DNA from: Heterorhizobium halophytocola
GTDB taxonomy: Bacteria > Pseudomonadota > Alphaproteobacteria > Rhizobiales > Rhizobiaceae
Assembly: GCF_017873095.1 (NCBI RefSeq)
Contig: NZ_JAGGJU010000004.1
Span: 124,001 to 188,000, forward strand
Direction of reading: 5' to 3'
Length of the DNA stretch: 64,000 nucleotides
The first letter of the stretch is position 1. The number at the start of each line of letters is the position of its first letter. Positions 11,096-20,895 of the stretch are shown here, one piece after another. A program made the translations under genes and the position numbers. Below the pieces are notes generated by a model. It did no database searches. It worked only from the letters and a program-made list of their open reading frames with translations, and was not told the DNA's origin.

Positions 11096-14000
11096 TCAGG
11101 CCGTCTCGCGCTCGCGGATCTGCTCGGCGGTCTCCAGGTCGACGGAGACGAGCTGGGAGACGCCCTGCTCGGCCATGGTGACGCCGAACAGGCGGTTCAT
11201 CCGCGCCATGGTGATCGGGTTGTGGGTGATGATCAGGAAGCGGGTTTCGGTCGACGACGCCATCTCTTCCATCAGGTTGCAATAGCGTTCGACATTATGG
11301 TCGTCGAGCGGGGCATCGACCTCGTCGAGCACGCAGATTGGCGCCGGATTGGTGAGGAACACCGCAAAGATCAGCGCCATGGCCGTCAGTGCCTGCTCGC
11401 CGCCGGAAAGAAGCGTCATGGTCTGCGGCTTCTTGCCCGGCGGGCGGGCGAGAATTTCGAGGCCCGCCTCCAGCGGATCGTCGCTTTCGATCAGCTGCAG
11501 TTCGGCCGTGCCGCCATTGAAAAGATGGGTGAAGAGCCGCTGGAACTGGGCATTGACCACGTCGAAGGCTGCCAGCAGCCGCTCGCGCCCTTCCTTGTTA
11601 AGGCTCTGGATGGCGCCGCGCAGCTTGCGGATGGCGTCGATCACGTCGTCGCGTTCCTTGATCAGGGCGGCCAGTTTTTCCGACAGCTCCTGTTGTTCCT
11701 CGTCCGCCCGCAGGTTGACCGCGCCGAGCCGTTCGCGCTCCATCCTGAGACGATCCAGATCGCGCTCGACTTCGCGCAGATCCGGGATCTCGTCGGGGCT
11801 CTTCAGGCCCGTCAACTGGAAGGCGCCGGCCGGCTGGACGCTGAGTGCTTCGGAAATCCGCGCCTCGCCCTCGCGGCGGCGCTCGCGGATCGAGACCAGC
11901 CGCTCCTCCGCACGGCCGCGCCGTTCGCGGGCCTCGGCCAGCGTCGACAGAGCCTGGGCCGCCAGCTGGTCGGCCTCGCGTTGTTTCGTCTCGGCCTCGA
12001 CCAGACGGTCGGCGGCCGCCTTGCGCGCGCCATCCGCCTTTTGCAATTCGTCGAGCAGCGCACGGCGCTTGTCGTCGAATTCCTCCGGCGCCAGATCGAG
12101 ACCTTCCATCTCCTCGCGCGCATCCTGCTCGCGCTCGCGCAAGGTGGCGATATGATCGTCGGCAGAGGCCGCGCGTTCCTGCCAGGTGACGCGCTCCTGG
12201 GCAATCGCCAGGATGCGCCGGCGCCGCTGCTCGTTTTCGCGATTCAGGCTTTCATGCACGGCACGGGCTTCGGCAAGCACCGCACGGCCTGTCGCGACCG
12301 CCGTCTGCTGTTCGGCGAGCCGGCGGTCGAGATCGGAAACGTCGGGCGCGTCTTCCAGCGCGATCCGGGCATCCTCGGCCTGCGCATCGACCTCCTCGAC
12401 CTGCGCCGTGAGGCTGTTCAGCGCCTCCTCGATCACCGCGCGGCGGCGGATCAGGTCACCGGAGGCGCGCTCGGCCAGTGCCAGCGCTTCGCGTGCCTCG
12501 CTCAACTGCCGGGCGGCCAGGCGCTGGCGTTCGCGCTGCTCGGCCAGGCCGCGATCGGCGGCCTCGATCGCCTCCTGTGCGCCCACCAGCCGTTCATTCG
12601 CCTCGTCTAGCTGTTCCTGCGCCTCGGCCGTCTCGTCTTCCAGTTCGGCCAGCCGGTTCTTCTGCGACAGACGCAGGGCTGCCGCGCTCGGCGCCTCGGC
12701 GCTGCGCACATGGCCGTCCCAGCGATAGACGGCGCCGTCGCGGGTCACCAGCCGCTGGCCGGGGGCGAGCGCCGGCATCATCTGCTCGGCATCGGCGGTC
12801 TCGACCACGCCGATCTGGCGCAGGGTGCGGGCAAGCGCCTTCGGCGCCCGTACGTGATCGGCAAGAGCTACGGCGCCCGGTGGCAGGGCCGGATCGCCGG
12901 CACCATCGCCGACATAGCGCCAATGGGCCGGCGCCTCCTCGTCCACGGGCGAGTCGATATCGTCGCCGAGCGCGGCACCCAGCGCCATCTCGTAGCCGCG
13001 GTCGACATCGAGCGCATCGGCGACCGGCGGGAAATCGCCGGAGGCCGCTGAATTGGCGAGCATGCGCGCGATCGTGCGCGCCTCGGTCTCCAGCGCATTC
13101 AGCCGCGACTTTGCCATTTCCACCGGCTGGCGGGCATCGGCCTCGGCGCGGCGGGCGCCGGTTATCCGGTCTTCCGCCTCGGATATGCGGCTCTCGCCTT
13201 CCTCGACCAGCGCTTCGGCGCTTTCGACCAGTTCCTGCTTTTCCGCCGGATCCGGCAGGTCTGCGATCTTTTCGGCGATGGCCTCCAGCTCCGATCTGGC
13301 ATCATCCGACTGGCGCTCCAGCCGCATGCGTCGCTCGGCAAGATCGCGGATCGCCCGCTCCAGCTGGTTGCGGCCGGCCGAGGCTTCGGCGCGTTCGGCG
13401 GTGAGCGTGGCAAAGACGCGCTCGGCTTCGGCAAGTTCGGCATTGGCCGTCTCGAAGGCGGCGCGGGTCTCGTCGGCCTGATGACCGGCATCTGCGAGAT
13501 ATGCCTCGATCTCCGCCTGCTCGGCCGCCAGCCGTTCGAGCACCTGGGCATTGTCGGCGACAAGGCGCTGTTCGCGGCGGATGTCCTCGTCGAGCTGCGC
13601 CAGCCGCCGGACCAGTTCCTCGCGGCGGCGCATCAGGCGCGAGGCCTCCTCGTCGAGCTGGGTGCGGGCGATCTGCAGCCGCTGCAGGGTGGCGGCAGCG
13701 GCGGCCTCGGCCTCGCGCAGTTCCGGCATTTTCAGGCTGGCGATGCCTTGCGCCTTCGCCGCCTCCATCTGCGCTTGGGCCTTTTCCGCAACGATCGAGG
13801 TCGCCTGGTTGAGCTCGCTCTCGGCCTCCCCTTCGGCCTGCTTGGCCTGCACCCAGCGGACATAAAGCAGCGTCGCCTCGCGGGCACGGATATCGGCTGA
13901 CAGCGCCTTGAAGCGGTTGGCCTGGCGGGCCTGGCGCTTCAGACTCTCGATCTGGGTTTCCAGCTGGGCGGTGATGTCTTCCAGCCGCTCCAGATTGGTC

Positions 14001-14563
14001 TCGGCGGCACGCAGGCGAAGCTCGGCCTCGTGGCGGCGCGAATGCAGGCCGGAAATGCCGGCCGCCTCTTCCAGCAGCTGGCGGCGGGCCTGGGGTTTCG
14101 CCTGGATCAGTTCGCCGATCCGCCCCTGCCCGACCATGGACGGCGAGCGCGCGCCGGTGGAGGCGTCGGCAAACAGCAGCTGCACATCCTTGGCGCGCGC
14201 CTCCTTGCCGTTGATCCGGTAGACCGAGCCCTGTTCGCGCTCGATCCGGCGCGTCACCTGTATCTCGTCGGCATCGTTGAAGGCGGCCGGCGCGGTGCGG
14301 TCGGAATTGTCGAGGAACAGGCCGACTTCGGCCGAATTGCGCGCCGGGCGGTGGCCGGAACCGGAAAAGATCACGTCGTCCATGCCCGACGCGCGCATGT
14401 TCTTGTAGGAATTCTCCCCCATCACCCAGCGCAAGGCCTCGACCAGGTTCGACTTGCCGCAGCCGTTCGGCCCGACAACGCCGGTCAGCCCGCGCTCGAT
14501 GATGAATTCGGAAGGTTCGACGAAGGTCTTGAAGCCCAGCAGGCGAAGTTTGGTGAACTTCAT
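11096..14563 (-). CDS. smc: Chromosome segregation protein SMC
   Basis: A 1155-residue SMC ATPase, the core of condensin, which organises and segregates the chromosome. The Walker A GPNGCGKSN is at residues 31-39; the ABC signature LLSGGEQALTAMAL and Walker B CVLDEVDAPLDD lie near the C-terminus, so the two halves of the ATPase are at opposite ends as in all SMC proteins. Between them are two long Glu/Arg/Ala-rich coiled coils flanking a central hinge (about residues 510-640). ATG 14563 has GGAG 8 nt upstream. It follows the DsbA-like gene but is separated from it by a strong terminator, so it probably has its own promoter. scpA and scpB are not in the window. Confidence 0.97.
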   Translation of the reverse strand: MKFTKLRLLGFKTFVEPSEFIIERGLTGVVGPNGCGKSNLVEALRWVMGENSYKNMRASGMDDVIFSGSGHRPARNSAEVGLFLDNSDRTAPAAFNDADEIQVTRRIEREQGSVYRINGKEARAKDVQLLFADASTGARSPSMVGQGRIGELIQAKPQARRQLLEEAAGISGLHSRRHEAELRLRAAETNLERLEDITAQLETQIESLKRQARQANRFKALSADIRAREATLLYVRWVQAKQAEGEAESELNQATSIVAEKAQAQMEAAKAQGIASLKMPELREAEAAAAATLQRLQIARTQLDEEASRLMRRREELVRRLAQLDEDIRREQRLVADNAQVLERLAAEQAEIEAYLADAGHQADETRAAFETANAELAEAERVFATLTAERAEASAGRNQLERAIRDLAERRMRLERQSDDARSELEAIAEKIADLPDPAEKQELVESAEALVEEGESRISEAEDRITGARRAEADARQPVEMAKSRLNALETEARTIARMLANSAASGDFPPVADALDVDRGYEMALGAALGDDIDSPVDEEAPAHWRYVGDGAGDPALPPGAVALADHVRAPKALARTLRQIGVVETADAEQMMPALAPGQRLVTRDGAVYRWDGHVRSAEAPSAAALRLSQKNRLAELEDETAEAQEQLDEANERLVGAQEAIEAADRGLAEQRERQRLAARQLSEAREALALAERASGDLIRRRAVIEEALNSLTAQVEEVDAQAEDARIALEDAPDVSDLDRRLAEQQTAVATGRAVLAEARAVHESLNRENEQRRRRILAIAQERVTWQERAASADDHIATLREREQDAREEMEGLDLAPEEFDDKRRALLDELQKADGARKAAADRLVEAETKQREADQLAAQALSTLAEARERRGRAEERLVSIRERRREGEARISEALSVQPAGAFQLTGLKSPDEIPDLREVERDLDRLRMERERLGAVNLRADEEQQELSEKLAALIKERDDVIDAIRKLRGAIQSLNKEGRERLLAAFDVVNAQFQRLFTHLFNGGTAELQLIESDDPLEAGLEILARPPGKKPQTMTLLSGGEQALTAMALIFAVFLTNPAPICVLDEVDAPLDDHNVERYCNLMEEMASSTETRFLIITHNPITMARMNRLFGVTMAEQGVSQLVSVDLETAEQIRERETA

Positions 14564-14669
14564 GGCCGAGCTCCGGGGACGCTCAGAACCGGAGCTCTGA
14601 TCCGCCAGGTTGGCGCCTCGCGTCCCCGCACATCCGGCTCTGCCGATCCCGCACCCGGTCCCCAAAACG

Positions 14670-14703
14670 AAAAAACGGGCGAACGGGTTTCCCCGCCGCC
14701 CGT
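14670..14703 (-). terminator. Rho-independent terminator after the DsbA-like gene
   Basis: On the minus strand ACGGGCG pairs with CGCCCGT, with an inner GGG/CCC pairing around GAAA, immediately followed by TTTTTT. It lies 20 nt past the stop of the thiol oxidoreductase and before smc. Confidence 0.85.
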
Positions 14704-14722
14704 CGATCTGAAGAGGCGCCGA

Positions 14723-15394
14723 TTAAAGAAGGCTGTCGATGAGGGCCGACATTTCGTCGACCGACATATCCCCGGCATAGGCCTTGCCATCAATCATGAA
14801 GGTCGGCGTCGCGTTGACACCGAATTCCTTCGCCGCACGATCCCTGATGGCCGTCACCTGACCGGCAAGTTCCTGGTTCGTCAAGCAGGCGTTGAAGCTC
14901 TCCTGTGTAAAACCGGCGATTTTCGACTGCTGCAGCATGGCGCCCTTGACATCGCCGTCTGCGGGAGCGGCCCAGGCGCGCTGCTGCTTGAACATCATCG
15001 AGATGAAGGCGAGAGCCTCGTTGTTGGGTGCGCAACGGGCCAGCATGAAGGCGGCGGTTGCGGCCGGATCGAAGGGGAATTCGCGGGTGATGAAGTAGAC
15101 CTTGCCGGTGTCGATATACTTGGTCTTGATTTCCGGCAGCGTCGTCGTCTCGAAATGGGCGCAGTGCGGGCAGGTCATCGACATGTATTCGACGATCTTC
15201 ACCGGCGCCTTCTCGTCGCCCATCGCCATTTCCGGCAACGGCCCCGGCTTCATCACTTCAGCCATGTCGACATCGTGATCCGGCTTCGGGATCTCTGCGG
15301 CAAAGGCCGGGACGGAGAGGCAGGACGCGCCGACGCCAACGGCAAAGCCGCCGAGAAGGGCGCGTCTGGTGGAAGTCATCTGAAATTCGGCCAT
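14723..15394 (-). CDS. DsbA-family thiol-disulfide oxidoreductase, exported
   Basis: A periplasmic thioredoxin-fold protein of the DsbA/DsbG-like family (thioredoxin_4 type). The signal region STRRALLGGFAVGVGASCLS ends at AFA and has a twin-Arg-like start. The active site CPHC is at residues 75-78 in this numbering, with the cis-Pro loop in NATPTFMIDGK. Such proteins introduce or shuffle disulfides in exported proteins. Start choice is uncertain: ATG 15394 (MAEFQ) is taken, but ATG 15424 or 15379 would keep the same signal peptide. A terminator follows, so it is likely monocistronic or the end of a unit starting with the DUF721 gene. Confidence 0.88.
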   Translation of the reverse strand: MAEFQMTSTRRALLGGFAVGVGASCLSVPAFAAEIPKPDHDVDMAEVMKPGPLPEMAMGDEKAPVKIVEYMSMTCPHCAHFETTTLPEIKTKYIDTGKVYFITREFPFDPAATAAFMLARCAPNNEALAFISMMFKQQRAWAAPADGDVKGAMLQQSKIAGFTQESFNACLTNQELAGQVTAIRDRAAKEFGVNATPTFMIDGKAYAGDMSVDEMSALIDSLL

Positions 15395-15544
15395 GGGTCG
15401 CTCGCAAAGAGTTTCATCTGTCATGCCTCTCGTTATAGCGGCCAAGGGCCGGAAACAAGGCAATGTGTCGTCAATTAAGTCAAACAAACGTGACAAGCCA
15501 AGGGTTTGAAGATGAATTCTTCGTCATCTTCGTGTCCGCCGCAC

Positions 15545-16036
15545 CTACCGCTTGGCTCCGAGCACGCCGCGCCCGAGCCTGCGGATCGCGTCCTTCAGCT
15601 TGTCGCTTTCGATATCCTCGACCATGGCTTCCAGCCGCCGCGACTTGACCGCATCCAGCGGTTTGAGCTTGCGCCGGTTGCTGAGCGGCAGCACCGGTTT
15701 CTGCACGATGCGGATCTGCACCACCGCCGGGTAGCCGAAAAAGGAGTTGATCCGGCCGATCAGTTCGCCCTGGGCATGGGAGAGAAACAGCGCCCGCCCG
15801 CCCTCGCAGGCAATGGTCAGCACGCCCGGCCGATGGCCACCATCCTCGCCGATATCGCGCAGCCGCGGCCAGGCGATCTTTTCCGGGCGCGTGCAATCGG
15901 CAAAGCTGTCGCCGACGATCTCGTTCCACGAGCCGAGCAGCGCGGTCGAGATGCCGGCGCGCCTTGCCAGCACCGGATCGACGATCCCATTGGCGAGTTC
16001 GGCGAGCTGCTTTGCGCCTCGTCTCGGCTCTTTCAT
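15545..16036 (-). CDS. DUF721/DciA-like protein
   Basis: A 163-residue basic protein of the DUF721 family. The segment LLGSWNEIVGDSFADCTRPEKI and the later LTIACEGGRALFLSHAQGELIGRIN match the KH-like DciA domain; DciA of other bacteria loads the replicative helicase DnaB. The C-terminus is rich in Lys/Arg. It lies divergent from mutY with a 90-bp control region. That this copy performs helicase loading is an inference from the family. Confidence 0.8.
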   Translation of the reverse strand: MKEPRRGAKQLAELANGIVDPVLARRAGISTALLGSWNEIVGDSFADCTRPEKIAWPRLRDIGEDGGHRPGVLTIACEGGRALFLSHAQGELIGRINSFFGYPAVVQIRIVQKPVLPLSNRRKLKPLDAVKSRRLEAMVEDIESDKLKDAIRRLGRGVLGAKR

Positions 16037-16126
16037 GCGGGCAAAAACCTGTCCTTTGCCGGCAATGCCTTGATCGGGCCGGCTGATTTGGCCAGATAGT
16101 CATAGCAAATCTCAAAGGCACGGCAA

Positions 16127-17230
16127 ATGATGAACGAACGGGTCTCCAGAACATCGACAGCCAGACCCGACGCGGGTGCGCTGCTTGCCTGGTACGACCG
16201 CCATCACCGCGACCTGCCCTGGCGCGTCTCGCCGCCGATGGCGAAACAGGGCGTGCTGCCCGACCCCTATCATATCTGGCTTTCGGAGGTGATGCTGCAA
16301 CAGACCACCGTGCAGGCGGTGAAGGCCTATTTCGACAAATTCGTCCGCCGCTGGCCAACGGTCAACGATCTTGCCGCAGCCCCGGTCGAGGACGTGATGG
16401 CCGCCTGGGCCGGGCTCGGCTACTATGCCCGGGCCCGCAACCTGAAGAAATGCGCCGATGCGGTCGCCAGCGACCATGGCGGTATCTTCCCCGACACGGA
16501 AGACGGCCTTCGGGCGCTGCCGGGCGTCGGCGACTACACCTCCGCCGCCATCGCCGCGATCGCCTTCAACCGCCCCTCGGCGGTGATGGACGCCAATGTC
16601 GAGCGGGTGATATCGAGGCTCTACGCGATCGACGCGCCGCTGCCCGGTGCCAAGCCGCAGATGAAGGCACGGGTCGCGGAGATGACACCCGCCGACCGGC
16701 CCGGCGACTTCGCCCAGGCGATGATGGATCTCGGCGCCACCACCTGCACGCCGAAACGGCCGAGCTGCGTGCTCTGTCCCTTCCGCGAAGCCTGCGTTGC
16801 GCTTTTAGCCGACGATCCCGAGCGCTTCCCGGTCAAGGCGCCGAAGAAGGCAAAGCCGGTACGCCAGGGCGCCGTCTTCGTCGCGGTAAGTTCCAAAGGG
16901 CGGATGCTGCTGCGCCGCCGACCGGACAAGGGCCTGCTCGGCGGCATGACGGAAGTGCCGACGACCGACTGGACCGCGCGTATCGACGGCGCATCCGGCA
17001 GCGACGCCGCCCCCTTTGCCGCCGACTGGCAGCCAAAGGGCACGGTCATCCATGTGTTCACCCATTTCGAGCTTCGGCTTTCGGTCTATCTCGCCGTCGA
17101 CATCGCGGAGACAGACGACCGCGGCTGGTGGGCGCCGCTCGAGACCTTGGCCGACCAGGCGCTTCCAACCGTCATGAAAAAGGCAATCGAAGCTGCTATT
17201 CCCCACGTTTTTCGAGTACCAAAAGGATAA
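16127..17230 (+). CDS. mutY: A/G-specific adenine glycosylase MutY
   Basis: Removes adenine mispaired with 8-oxoguanine, preventing G-to-T changes. At 367 residues it has the complete family layout: catalytic Glu in WLSEVMLQQT (residue 54), helix-hairpin-helix LPGVGDYTS (131-139), catalytic Asp155 in MDANVER, an Fe-S cluster with Cys207, 214, 217 and 223 (C-x6-C-x2-C-x5-C), and a NUDIX-like C-terminal domain for 8-oxoG recognition. Two consecutive ATG codons (16127, 16130) could start it. The HAD phosphatase begins 3 nt after the stop, so the two are co-transcribed. Confidence 0.97.
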   Translation: MMNERVSRTSTARPDAGALLAWYDRHHRDLPWRVSPPMAKQGVLPDPYHIWLSEVMLQQTTVQAVKAYFDKFVRRWPTVNDLAAAPVEDVMAAWAGLGYYARARNLKKCADAVASDHGGIFPDTEDGLRALPGVGDYTSAAIAAIAFNRPSAVMDANVERVISRLYAIDAPLPGAKPQMKARVAEMTPADRPGDFAQAMMDLGATTCTPKRPSCVLCPFREACVALLADDPERFPVKAPKKAKPVRQGAVFVAVSSKGRMLLRRRPDKGLLGGMTEVPTTDWTARIDGASGSDAAPFAADWQPKGTVIHVFTHFELRLSVYLAVDIAETDDRGWWAPLETLADQALPTVMKKAIEAAIPHVFRVPKG

Positions 17231-17233
17231 TGC

Positions 17234-17848
17234 ATGAAACCCGACATCCAGCACATCGTCTTCGACATCGGCAAGGTGCTCATCCATTACGACCCCAACC
17301 TGCCGTTCCAGCGGGTCATCCCGGACGCTGCGGAACGCCAGTGGTTCTTCGACAATGTCTGCACCCATGAATGGAATCTGGAACAGGATCGCGGACGGCG
17401 CTGGGACGAGGCGGAAGCCGTGCTGATCGCCGACTATCCGGACCGCGAGCATCAGATCCGCGCCTTTCGCAAATACTGGCCGGAAATGGTCTCGCATGCC
17501 TATGAGGACAGCGTCGCGATCATGCTTGCGCTGATCGAGGCGGGCCGCGACGTGACACTGCTAACCAATTTCGCCTCCGACACCTTTCGCGAGGCGCAGG
17601 AAATCTATCCGTTCCTCAAGATTCCCCGCGGCGTCACCGTCTCCGGAGACATCGCGCTGATCAAGCCCGATCTGGCGATCTACGAGACCCATGCCGGCAG
17701 CTTCGGCCTCGACCCGGCGAAAAGCCTTTTCATCGATGATTCGGCTGCCAATGTGGACGGCGCGAGAGCCGCCGGCTGGCAGTCGGTACAGTTTGTCGAT
17801 GCGCAGACGCTGAAGCGCGATCTGGCCGGATACGGCATCGCGGCGTGA
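17234..17848 (+). CDS. HAD-superfamily phosphatase (YihX-like)
   Basis: A 204-residue HAD-IA hydrolase. Motif I is FDIGKVL, the YihX-type variant with Gly two positions after the nucleophile Asp. Motif II is TLLTNF, the motif III Lys is in LIKPDLAIY, and motif IV is FIDDSAANVDGA. YihX of E. coli is an alpha-glucose-1-phosphate phosphatase; the substrate here is unknown. It starts 3 nt after mutY, an arrangement suggesting translation from the same message. Confidence 0.88.
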   Translation: MKPDIQHIVFDIGKVLIHYDPNLPFQRVIPDAAERQWFFDNVCTHEWNLEQDRGRRWDEAEAVLIADYPDREHQIRAFRKYWPEMVSHAYEDSVAIMLALIEAGRDVTLLTNFASDTFREAQEIYPFLKIPRGVTVSGDIALIKPDLAIYETHAGSFGLDPAKSLFIDDSAANVDGARAAGWQSVQFVDAQTLKRDLAGYGIAA

Positions 17849-18300
17849 CGAGGCACCGCCCGGCTCATCCCGGCACGACGAACTCAGTCCTTCCCGGGGA
17901 CCAGGCCCCGGCACCCGGCAGCAGCGCAATCATCCGATGCAAATGGCTGTCGTTCCTCCCGGCGATACTTGCGCGGCGGAAGGCGGGGGCAGGATTCTCC
18001 GTCGTTCCGTCTGCGCCGTCATTATCTTGCACTAGCAATCTTAAGTTGTTCTGCTATAAATATCATATCTGATGCGGGGAAACGTTGCCGCATCTAAGAT
18101 GCTGCGCGGCGTGGTGCGCCATCCGCCTTCGGCCGCTCTGCATCCGAAGACCACTTTCATAACCATTCTTACGATTGCGTTCTCTCGATTGCGTATCTCA
18201 ATGTCATTCGCTTGAGGCCCTGCTGTGCGCGCGTGCTGTAGCCCGGAGTCCCTATCGTCGGCCGCCGGCCGTCCGGCAGCCCGCTTGTCTGGAGGCTGGA
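17849..18300. other. Intergenic stretch before the dihaem repeat protein
   Basis: In this 452-bp spacer I see no convincing gene. It contains an unusually AT-rich tract at 18022-18070 (TTGCAC at about 18027, TATAAA at 18055-18060), which is the most likely promoter area for the gene at 18301, though the spacing of the two hexamers (22 bp) is not standard. The frame upstream of 18301 is open for 42 codons but lacks a start signal with a ribosome site and would bury the signal peptide. Confidence 0.45.
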
Positions 18301-20682
18301 ATGAATAGCGTCTGTCGGCATCTCTCTTACCTCGTCATCGCGGTCCTTACGGGTCTCGCCTTTTCACCGGGCGATGCGCATGCCCAGGCCAGTCCGGCGC
18401 CGGCACTGCGGATCGATCCGGCCAGGCGAGCGGTCGACCAGACCGATCCGATCGCGTTTGCCGCCTATGGCAAACTGTTCGACGCCAGGGGTAAGCAGAT
18501 CGAGGTGACGCCGGAATTCATGCGCCGGGCGCTCGACTTCTATATCGAGCGGTTCTCCGTCTCGGCAGCACGTAGCGCCCGCGCCGCGCTGGACGACCGT
18601 CGCGGCAAGATTGCAGAGGCCTTCGGAGATGACGACATGGTCCAGAAGTTCCTGCTTCTGGAATTCCTGTCGAACAGCCTTACTGGCCCCGAGCAGGCGC
18701 GGCTCGAGGTTCGCAGCCATGTCCTGCGCCGCCAGTGGTACGAGGGCCTATTCGGCATCGAGCGGTATCGCAAGGAGGTCGACGCCCGCACGAACCTGCC
18801 GTTCACGGTCAAGGACGCGGCCGAGCGTCTCGGCATGTTGACCAAGGCCACCACCGCATCCGGGCGCGAATACCTCGCTGAATGCCGCAAGGCCGAGGTG
18901 CCGATCCCGCCCGATTGGGGATCGTCGCAGTGGAAGCATGTCGGCGACCTGACCACCAATTTTCTCGGATTGGGCAATCCGGCCGAGGTCTGGCGCTGGG
19001 ACAGCGCCTCACCGAAGGGACTGTGCGTCGCCTTGCCGAGGGTTAGCGGATCGAATATCTCCGCGCTCGGCATTATCTGTCTTGGTACCCAGAGTAGCAA
19101 TGCATGTTTCTTCGATGCGGCAAACGTGCCGGTCGGCGACAAGAAGCCGATCAGCGACTTTCTCGGCGGTGCCGACCTGTTCAACGGCGTGTGCACGGAC
19201 TGCCATGCCGGCGAAAACCCCTATGTCGTGCATCCCGGAGGACCGCTCGACATGCGTCCGGACAATCATGCCGTGAATTTCTATACTCCGCTGATCAAGC
19301 CCTCCTGGCCGCAAAATCCCGGGCCGTTTTCGTTGCTCGGAATGGTGCCGATCAACCCGCTGCCGCCGGTCAGCGACAGCAGCTGCCTGACCTGCCACAG
19401 CCAAGGCGATGCGGGACGCTTTCCCGACATTCTCGCCCTCAATGCCTGGGCGGGCGGCGAATCGAGCTATTGCAGGACGATCCTCAAATCGGCGATCGGC
19501 AACACCATGCCCGGCCCAGGCAGTTCCTACGACAAGCACGTGCAGGCAATCTTCGCCTTTTGCGGCCAACAGACCCCGCAACAGGGTGACGTGCCGGTGC
19601 CCGATACCAAGGATAACCCGGACGTCGTATCCCCGCCGCTGGTGCTCGGGCCGCTCTATGCCTGCGTGGACATGGTTGAGGTGGCCGGGGGCATTTACGG
19701 CGCCAAGCTCACCGTGTCGGTCAACGGCAATCCCCAGCCGGCCGTCACGGTGACGACCCCGAGCAAGACAATGGTCAAGGTTGCCACGCTTATTGCAGGC
19801 GACCAGGTGACGGCCGTGCAGGACAAGGACGGCGTAGTCTCCGATCCCTCCTTCCCGCCTGTCGACGTCATCGACCACACCGTTGCATACCCTTCCGGGC
19901 TTCCGACACCCGTCATCGATCCGACCAAGATCCACGAATGCGGCCACGTGATCGCCGTGCGCCACGTGCGCGGCGCCCAGGTGACCGTGTTCACCAATGG
20001 CGGCTCACCGGCCACCTATTCGTCGGGTGGCGACTGGAGCAATCTGCCGCCGGCCATCCGCCCGTTCGTGCTCGGCGACAAATACACCGCCCAGCAGGCG
20101 CTGTGCACGGACACGAGCGGAACATCTGGGCCCGAGACGGCCGTGTCCGAGCCCTCGCCGCTGCCCGTGCCAAAGATGGAGCAGCCGATCGCCGGGCAGC
20201 CGATCGTCCATGTCTCGAACCTTGCCGAGGGCGCCCTGACCACGGTCGACGAGAACTCCGCCGGCACGGTCAACACGTTCTCCACGGCGGTCACCTGGAA
20301 TCCGGAGGTTGATGTTGCCAGTGTCCTTGGCCGCCCCATTCTGCCTGGCGACAAATTCGTCATCGTCTCCAAGCTCTGCGACGCAACCAAGGTGGAGATC
20401 CCGCCGGCCCGCGGATGCGAGAGGCTCGACCCGCCGGCGATCGCAACGCCGCTGGTCGGACAGAACTTCGTGACGGTGACCTCGGCGGCAGCCGGTGCGC
20501 GCATCCTCGTCTACGATGCCGCCCTCACCGAGATTGGCGACGGCTCGGGAATGGTGGTCGGGCTGACACGACCGATCAAGGTCGGCGACGTGCTGACGGT
20601 TATTCAGCGACTGGAAAAATGCACCAGCAGCAAGGCCTATCAAACCGGCGTGGTCTGCGCCTCCACCAAGAGCTGCGGCTGA
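18301..20682 (+). CDS. Exported protein with two haem-c motifs and four C-terminal beta repeats
   Basis: A 793-residue protein that I cannot assign to a named family. A signal peptide covers residues 1-30 (cleavage after AHAQA). Residues 31-290 are mostly helical with scattered Cys. Two CxxCH haem-c sites follow, CTDCH at 298-302 and CLTCH at 362-366, about 60 residues apart, so the protein is probably a periplasmic or secreted dihaem cytochrome. From about residue 440 to the end come four degenerate repeats of about 80-90 residues, each with a P-x-I/L-x-x-PL opening, a short G-A-x-V strand, a GD-x-x-x-x-x-Q/K strand and a conserved Cys, looking like Ig-type beta sandwiches. GGAGG 5 nt before ATG 18301 decides the start. 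It stands alone, with no adjacent redox partner. Confidence 0.72.
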   Translation: MNSVCRHLSYLVIAVLTGLAFSPGDAHAQASPAPALRIDPARRAVDQTDPIAFAAYGKLFDARGKQIEVTPEFMRRALDFYIERFSVSAARSARAALDDRRGKIAEAFGDDDMVQKFLLLEFLSNSLTGPEQARLEVRSHVLRRQWYEGLFGIERYRKEVDARTNLPFTVKDAAERLGMLTKATTASGREYLAECRKAEVPIPPDWGSSQWKHVGDLTTNFLGLGNPAEVWRWDSASPKGLCVALPRVSGSNISALGIICLGTQSSNACFFDAANVPVGDKKPISDFLGGADLFNGVCTDCHAGENPYVVHPGGPLDMRPDNHAVNFYTPLIKPSWPQNPGPFSLLGMVPINPLPPVSDSSCLTCHSQGDAGRFPDILALNAWAGGESSYCRTILKSAIGNTMPGPGSSYDKHVQAIFAFCGQQTPQQGDVPVPDTKDNPDVVSPPLVLGPLYACVDMVEVAGGIYGAKLTVSVNGNPQPAVTVTTPSKTMVKVATLIAGDQVTAVQDKDGVVSDPSFPPVDVIDHTVAYPSGLPTPVIDPTKIHECGHVIAVRHVRGAQVTVFTNGGSPATYSSGGDWSNLPPAIRPFVLGDKYTAQQALCTDTSGTSGPETAVSEPSPLPVPKMEQPIAGQPIVHVSNLAEGALTTVDENSAGTVNTFSTAVTWNPEVDVASVLGRPILPGDKFVIVSKLCDATKVEIPPARGCERLDPPAIATPLVGQNFVTVTSAAAGARILVYDAALTEIGDGSGMVVGLTRPIKVGDVLTVIQRLEKCTSSKAYQTGVVCASTKSCG

Positions 20683-20895
20683 GGGCAGCGGCAGAGAATG
20701 GATTGCAAGCGGGCTTGGCGTCCTGCGCCGAGCACGGCTCACTTCCAGCACCCGTCTGCCCTGTGCATTGAAGACCGCAAACCTTTGCCGATCGCGAAAA
20801 CGCTGCCACTATCACCCGACACGTCCATCTGGGGGACTTCCGCGGCGCGGGCGGCGACATCCGACGACAACAGACATCTTTGAGAAGGGCAAAAC

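Noticed and set aside
11222..15478. Long plus-strand frames antisense to smc and the DsbA-like gene
   Set aside because: Compositionally biased translations with no family features; smc on the other strand is complete with all ATPase motifs.
18175..18300. N-terminal extension of the dihaem protein by 42 codons
   Set aside because: It would place 42 residues before a good signal peptide, and GGAGG stands directly before ATG 18301.
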